Below the pieces are notes generated by a model, which worked only from the letters and a program-made list of their open reading frames with translations, was not told where the DNA came from and searched no databases. From positions 2,852,001-2,916,000 of the forward strand of contig OY782765.1 in assembly GCA_963678275.1 (NCBI GenBank): a stretch of 64,000 nucleotides of DNA, read 5' to 3'. Shown piece after piece: positions 60,352 through 64,000 of the stretch (positions within the stretch are counted from its first letter, which is position 1; each line of letters opens with the position of its first letter). Source of the stretch: G963677445 sp963678275. GTDB lineage: Bacteria; Bacteroidota; Ignavibacteria; Ignavibacteriales; Melioribacteraceae. The translations under genes were made by a program, and so were the position numbers.

Positions 60352-63177
60352 CTAGAATGTAATATTTGCAAAGCTTACCTTCACACCAACTTTTATCAGA
60401 CGTGGAATACCGAAATTGGCAGGATCACGTTCACGTGATATATAATCCTGCTGGTATCCTTCACCTCTGTTCTCAATATTTGCAAGACCGTCGGAAGTAT
60501 TCAGGAATCCTGTTGTATATGCGTCGCCGGTTGATCTGTAAACTGCAACTACGTTGTCAGCATCAAGAAGGTTTTCAATCCAGATGTAGGGTGAAATTCT
60601 CAGATCACCGAATTGGAATGCTTTTTCCATTCTAAGATCAATTCTAAAGGTAGATGGACCATATCTTGAGTTAACATATCCGGTGGTGCTTGGTCCGCCA
60701 TTATTTCCCGAAAGAATATCAAAATAATCGAGAGGTGTATATGGACGTCCGCTGTTGAATGACAAAAGCATATTCGCATTGAACATTTCCATGAATCCCA
60801 GTTCACCCTTCGGTATGTAAAAATCGAGATTGAATACCAGGGTATGTCTCTGATCAAAATCAAGAGGCGCAATAACTTTCGGAGCTTCTCTTGTCTGATT
60901 TCTGAATACAGCGGTCTGGCTCGATCCGGTTGATGATCCTGTGCCTTCAGCTATAGAATATGTATACTGAGCTGAAAAACTCATATAATTCATTCTGGAT
61001 ACATCAAATGAGAAGGCGAAACCTTTGGTTGTTCCAAAGTCTGAGTTGGTAGGAGCAATGTAAGTTTTGCTTTCACCACCTTCTGTTCTCTGGAAGAAAT
61101 GGGTCTGTCTGTTAACCAGTCCTCTGATATTTTTATAAAATGCAGTAATATTCAACGCTGAGTTATCACCGATAACCTGCCGTAAACCTATTTCATACTG
61201 TGTTGTCTCTTCACTTACAAGCGATCCGGTTCTTACATACTGCGGGTCCATATTGATAAATGATACAAGATCATATGGTCCATTATATAAATCTGTGAGA
61301 GCAGGCTGCTGTATAAAACGGCCATACTGTGCATGGAAAACTGTTGAGGTAGTAACAGGGAATCCAAGTCCTATCCTCGGTGAGAATTCAAGTTCGGCAT
61401 CCTTTTCAACAAAATCACCGGCATCAAAATCAAATGGGTCAGAACCACCGGCATAAGGAAGATCGGCATTTGCGAGGATATCTTCTTTTGTATCGAAATA
61501 ATCCATTCTCAGACCAATATTCAGAACCAGGTCTTCTAATTCGAAACGATCCTGTACATATAAATATCCGAATAATGGAGTTTTTGGCTGATAAGTGCCG
61601 CTGCCAACCGCAGTTTTTTCCTCTCCAAATAAATCATATCCGTAGACTGTCGGCTGAAGGGCTTCATATCTTTCGAAGCGGGTAAGTGTTTCATCATAGA
61701 GAGCCGGATTAACAGGATTTATCGCATAATTTCTGACAACATAATACTGAATACCGCCACCTACTTCAATAAGATGGTTTTCATACTGGGTGGTAAAATC
61801 TATATCTAAAGTATAGTTATCATTTTCATTTTTACCATAATAATTATTTACACGGCCATAACCAAAGAAAACACCATTATCATCATATAATATTCTCTGG
61901 CCATCTTCAAACAGTGTAACACCAAATGTATTGGCAAAAAGAGTACTATCGCCCCAGGCCATCAAATCAGTACCGAAATGGGGATCATACTGTTCAAAAT
62001 AATATCTTCTGAATCCCGCCGTCAGATTCCAGAAACTGCTTTTGTTTAAGGTGTGTGAAACCTTCAAACTGGCCGAATAGTTATCCTGATCAAATTTTGG
62101 ATAAAACTCAGAATTATTTTTTGCGTATGAGTGGATATAAGTCCTTCCGTCACGTGTATTAACATTTGCTCCAAGACGCAATGTAAAATCGCCGATGGAA
62201 TGTTTTGTACGTCCGGTAAATCTCCAGACTCCGGCGTCATCATTCGGTTTATTAGTATAACTCTCCCCGGTTGTGGGGAAATCAAGTGTTATCGCGGATG
62301 GATTTGAATCGAGGAACCATCCTCTTTCACCACTTAAAAAGAATGTGTGGTCAGCATTGCCCGGAATAATCGGACCACTGAGGTTCATTGAATACAGGTT
62401 ATAGCCATAGTCATCTGTAAATTCGGATGATACCACATCAGCGAATATGCTGTATTTCGGTGAACCCGATTTTGTGGTAACGTTGATAATACCTGACTGC
62501 GCCTGTCCATATTTTGCTTCGTAACCGCCAACCTGGAAAGCCATCTGCTCAATAGCATTATCACTAACCTGGGCCGCGCTGTTACCTGTAAGGATGTTGT
62601 TCTGTGGAACACCATCGATAATATAGAGTACTTCGCTTCCGCGACCGCCTCGTACGTTAATGGCCGCGTTGCCATCAGCGCCGCCGCTTCCTTCCGCGGA
62701 AACAACACCAGACTGCAAGGATGCTATTTTGGAAACCCCTTTCACCGGCAGCTTCGCAATCTGTTCGGAGTCGACAACTTTAACTGTGTTTGTTGCTTTC
62801 TCCTCAAATAGTTTTTTGTCGGTAACTACAATCTCATCGAGATCGATACCGCTTGTTAGAGATTCATTAAGCTCGAAGGTTACCCCGGCTACTATCCTGA
62901 TTCCTTGTATCGTTTTACTGCTGTAACCGACATAACTTATTTTTACATCATATGTTCCTGGTGTGATATTAAGTATATAATACTCACCATTTATGTCGGT
63001 GGCAGCGCCCATATTGCTGTTTACTATAACAATATTGGCTCCGATCAAGGGTTCGCCGGTATCAGCGTCAGTTATCTGTCCTGCCAGTTTACCGGCGCTG
63101 GACTGTGCTGATATAATGGCCGCACTCATCAGGAAGGCAACGGCAATCAGCAATAACTTTTTAATAACCCCTTCCAT
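60352..63177 (-). CDS. TonB-dependent receptor with CarboxypepD_reg-like domain
   Basis: This 941-residue outer-membrane receptor has a signal peptide (LLLIAVAFLMSAAIISA). The N-terminal regulatory domain (TDADTGEPLIGANIVI to ISYVGYSSKTIQGI) is of the SusC/FecA-like kind. Then come a plug (NVRGGRGSEVLYIIDGVP) and a long beta-barrel ending IKVGVKVSFANITF. It would import large ligands with TonB energy; the substrate is unknown. It sits directly upstream of the 1173-residue T9SS-type protein and may form an operon with it. Confidence 0.93.
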   Translation of the reverse strand: MEGVIKKLLLIAVAFLMSAAIISAQSSAGKLAGQITDADTGEPLIGANIVIVNSNMGAATDINGEYYILNITPGTYDVKISYVGYSSKTIQGIRIVAGVTFELNESLTSGIDLDEIVVTDKKLFEEKATNTVKVVDSEQIAKLPVKGVSKIASLQSGVVSAEGSGGADGNAAINVRGGRGSEVLYIIDGVPQNNILTGNSAAQVSDNAIEQMAFQVGGYEAKYGQAQSGIINVTTKSGSPKYSIFADVVSSEFTDDYGYNLYSMNLSGPIIPGNADHTFFLSGERGWFLDSNPSAITLDFPTTGESYTNKPNDDAGVWRFTGRTKHSIGDFTLRLGANVNTRDGRTYIHSYAKNNSEFYPKFDQDNYSASLKVSHTLNKSSFWNLTAGFRRYYFEQYDPHFGTDLMAWGDSTLFANTFGVTLFEDGQRILYDDNGVFFGYGRVNNYYGKNENDNYTLDIDFTTQYENHLIEVGGGIQYYVVRNYAINPVNPALYDETLTRFERYEALQPTVYGYDLFGEEKTAVGSGTYQPKTPLFGYLYVQDRFELEDLVLNIGLRMDYFDTKEDILANADLPYAGGSDPFDFDAGDFVEKDAELEFSPRIGLGFPVTTSTVFHAQYGRFIQQPALTDLYNGPYDLVSFINMDPQYVRTGSLVSEETTQYEIGLRQVIGDNSALNITAFYKNIRGLVNRQTHFFQRTEGGESKTYIAPTNSDFGTTKGFAFSFDVSRMNYMSFSAQYTYSIAEGTGSSTGSSQTAVFRNQTREAPKVIAPLDFDQRHTLVFNLDFYIPKGELGFMEMFNANMLLSFNSGRPYTPLDYFDILSGNNGGPSTTGYVNSRYGPSTFRIDLRMEKAFQFGDLRISPYIWIENLLDADNVVAVYRSTGDAYTTGFLNTSDGLANIENRGEGYQQDYISRERDPANFGIPRLIKVGVKVSFANITF

Positions 63178-63294
63178 ATAAAGCTCCTATTATTTAATGC
63201 ATAATTATAGTGTTAAATCGATGAAGGATCGAAATCAAGACTTGCAACTCAAATTTTGTCGCCAATTTCTAAAGCCGGAAATGAAATTATTGAC

Positions 63295-63319
63295 AGGGAT
63301 CCCTAAATAAGGGATCCCT
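63295..63319. repeat. Doubly palindromic hairpin after the last gene
   Basis: AGGGATCCCT occurs twice around AAATA, and each arm is itself a palindrome. No T-run follows on the minus strand. It lies 12 bases after the stop of the T9SS cargo fragment, so a terminator or mRNA-stabilising role is possible. Confidence 0.55.
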
Positions 63320-63331
63320 GAGAGAAGAAAT

Positions 63332-64000
63332 TTATTTCATCAACATCATTTTTTTGCTGCTTACAAAATCACCAGCTATTATTTCGTAAACATAAACGCC
63401 CGATGAAAGCTGTGAAGCGTCAAAAGTAACATTATGTGATCCAGCTTCCATTACATCACTAACTAAGTTTGCAACTTCTCTTCCGAGTACATCATATACT
63501 TTCAGTGAAACATTGCTTCTTTCAGCAATTGAGAAACTGATCGATGTTGTCGGGTTGAACGGGTTTGGATAGTTCTGTGACAGCTCAAAATTATAGTCTG
63601 CGTCGATATCGCCATTAACCGCGTTTGTAGGTGAAGCGTCAATGAATATCGGAGCAACATAGCAAACACTCGGATTTAATGCGCCAATAAGACCTGTAGC
63701 ATCCTGTTCGTACCAGTACATAACAAACGCGATATAAGTATCATCACCATTGTCGTGCAGGTAAGGAGCAAGATGAATACCATTATCATTAAGGTCTGGT
63801 GACTGAGTGATATTGAAAGGCTGTGACCATTCGCCATCAAGGCTTCTGAATGCCAAATAAGCGTCACAATATTCTTCGTGCGATTCATGGTGTACCCATG
63901 TGGTAACAAAGAAATCACCATCAGCATTTCTCGCGACAAGATTCTGAGGTCCGCACTGTCCGATTGCCGGGTCTGTAGCGTAACCGCCTGAATCGGGGCC
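63332..64000 (-). CDS. C-terminal part of a T9SS cargo protein (cut by the window)
   Basis: The reading frame stays open to the window edge, so the gene is partial: 222 residues are visible and the start lies outside. The end is a classic type A T9SS sorting domain (LSQNYPNPFNPTTSISFSI, then VYDVLGREVANLVSDVMEAG and a basic end SSKKMMLMK). The visible upstream part (PAIGQCGPQNLVARNADGDF) looks like a beta-propeller or sialidase-like repeat, but this is not certain. Confidence 0.9.
   Translation of the reverse strand, partial: GPDSGGYATDPAIGQCGPQNLVARNADGDFFVTTWVHHESHEEYCDAYLAFRSLDGEWSQPFNITQSPDLNDNGIHLAPYLHDNGDDTYIAFVMYWYEQDATGLIGALNPSVCYVAPIFIDASPTNAVNGDIDADYNFELSQNYPNPFNPTTSISFSIAERSNVSLKVYDVLGREVANLVSDVMEAGSHNVTFDASQLSSGVYVYEIIAGDFVSSKKMMLMK

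Overview
The window looks like a Bacteroidota/Chlorobi-type (FCB group) genome. The best fit is an Ignavibacteria-like heterotroph, but this is inferred from gene content and no phylogeny was run. The supporting genes are type IX secretion (T9SS) style C-terminal sorting domains, two PorV/PorQ-like outer-membrane proteins, two GWxTD-domain proteins, a TonB-dependent receptor with a carboxypeptidase-like N-domain, and an atp operon that carries I/Z-B-E-F-H-A-G but lacks beta and epsilon. Intergenic DNA is rich in short hairpins and dispersed repeats.

Layout. 0-5 kb: a small orphan ORF, a PorV-like protein with a coupled lipoprotein, pyrimidine-nucleoside phosphorylase, and peptidase T on the other strand. 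4.9-5.44 kb: a 535-bp gene-free block bounded by 21-bp inverted repeats. 5.4-11.8 kb: RtcB RNA ligase and archease on the minus strand, then the two subunits of the archaeal-type Glu-tRNA(Gln) amidotransferase (gatE, gatD) on the plus strand behind a terminator-like leader. 11.8-12.7 kb: a field of small hairpins with GTCA/GTTA loops. 12.7-21.6 kb: a HEPN/MNT toxin-antitoxin pair, a soluble multi-PAS histidine kinase, tRNA-Lys, an AddB-like nuclease and a CYTH protein. 21.9-27 kb: a small outer-membrane protein, DUF2461, STAS/SEC14-like and GyrI-like proteins, and the GDP-fucose pathway pair gmd/fcl. 27-32 kb: a repeat-rich zone around two DUF4139 paralogues, including a 195-bp nested cruciform and a 28-bp perfect palindrome. 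32.05-33.91 kb: an IS1182-like element inserted in a 14-bp minisatellite. 34-38.7 kb: a 1545-aa lamin-tail-domain surface protein. 39-50.8 kb: a housekeeping block on the minus strand (rsmD, rplS, trmD, rimM, khpA, rpsP, ffh, the ATP synthase operon, bactofilin and an M23 peptidase). 50.9-52.8 kb: LPS heptosyltransferase and lipid A acyltransferase. 52.8-64 kb: an envelope/secretion locus (two GWxTD proteins, PorV-like, a 1173-aa T9SS-type protein, a TonB-dependent receptor, and the C-terminal part of another T9SS cargo).

How the genes work together. RtcB with archease is a tRNA/RNA repair ligase and its activator. GatD and GatE together make Gln-tRNA(Gln) from Glu-tRNA(Gln), so an archaeal-flavoured RNA/translation neighbourhood sits in a bacterial genome. 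The ribosomal block couples SRP, 30S/50S proteins and rRNA/tRNA modification. The atp genes encode Fo and three of the five F1 subunits, with terminator-like hairpins after the high-copy subunits c and alpha. The final 11 kb and the first 2 kb are outer-membrane/secretion genes typical of a T9SS organism.

Limits. All family assignments come from reading motifs by eye. No alignment, HMM or database search was run.
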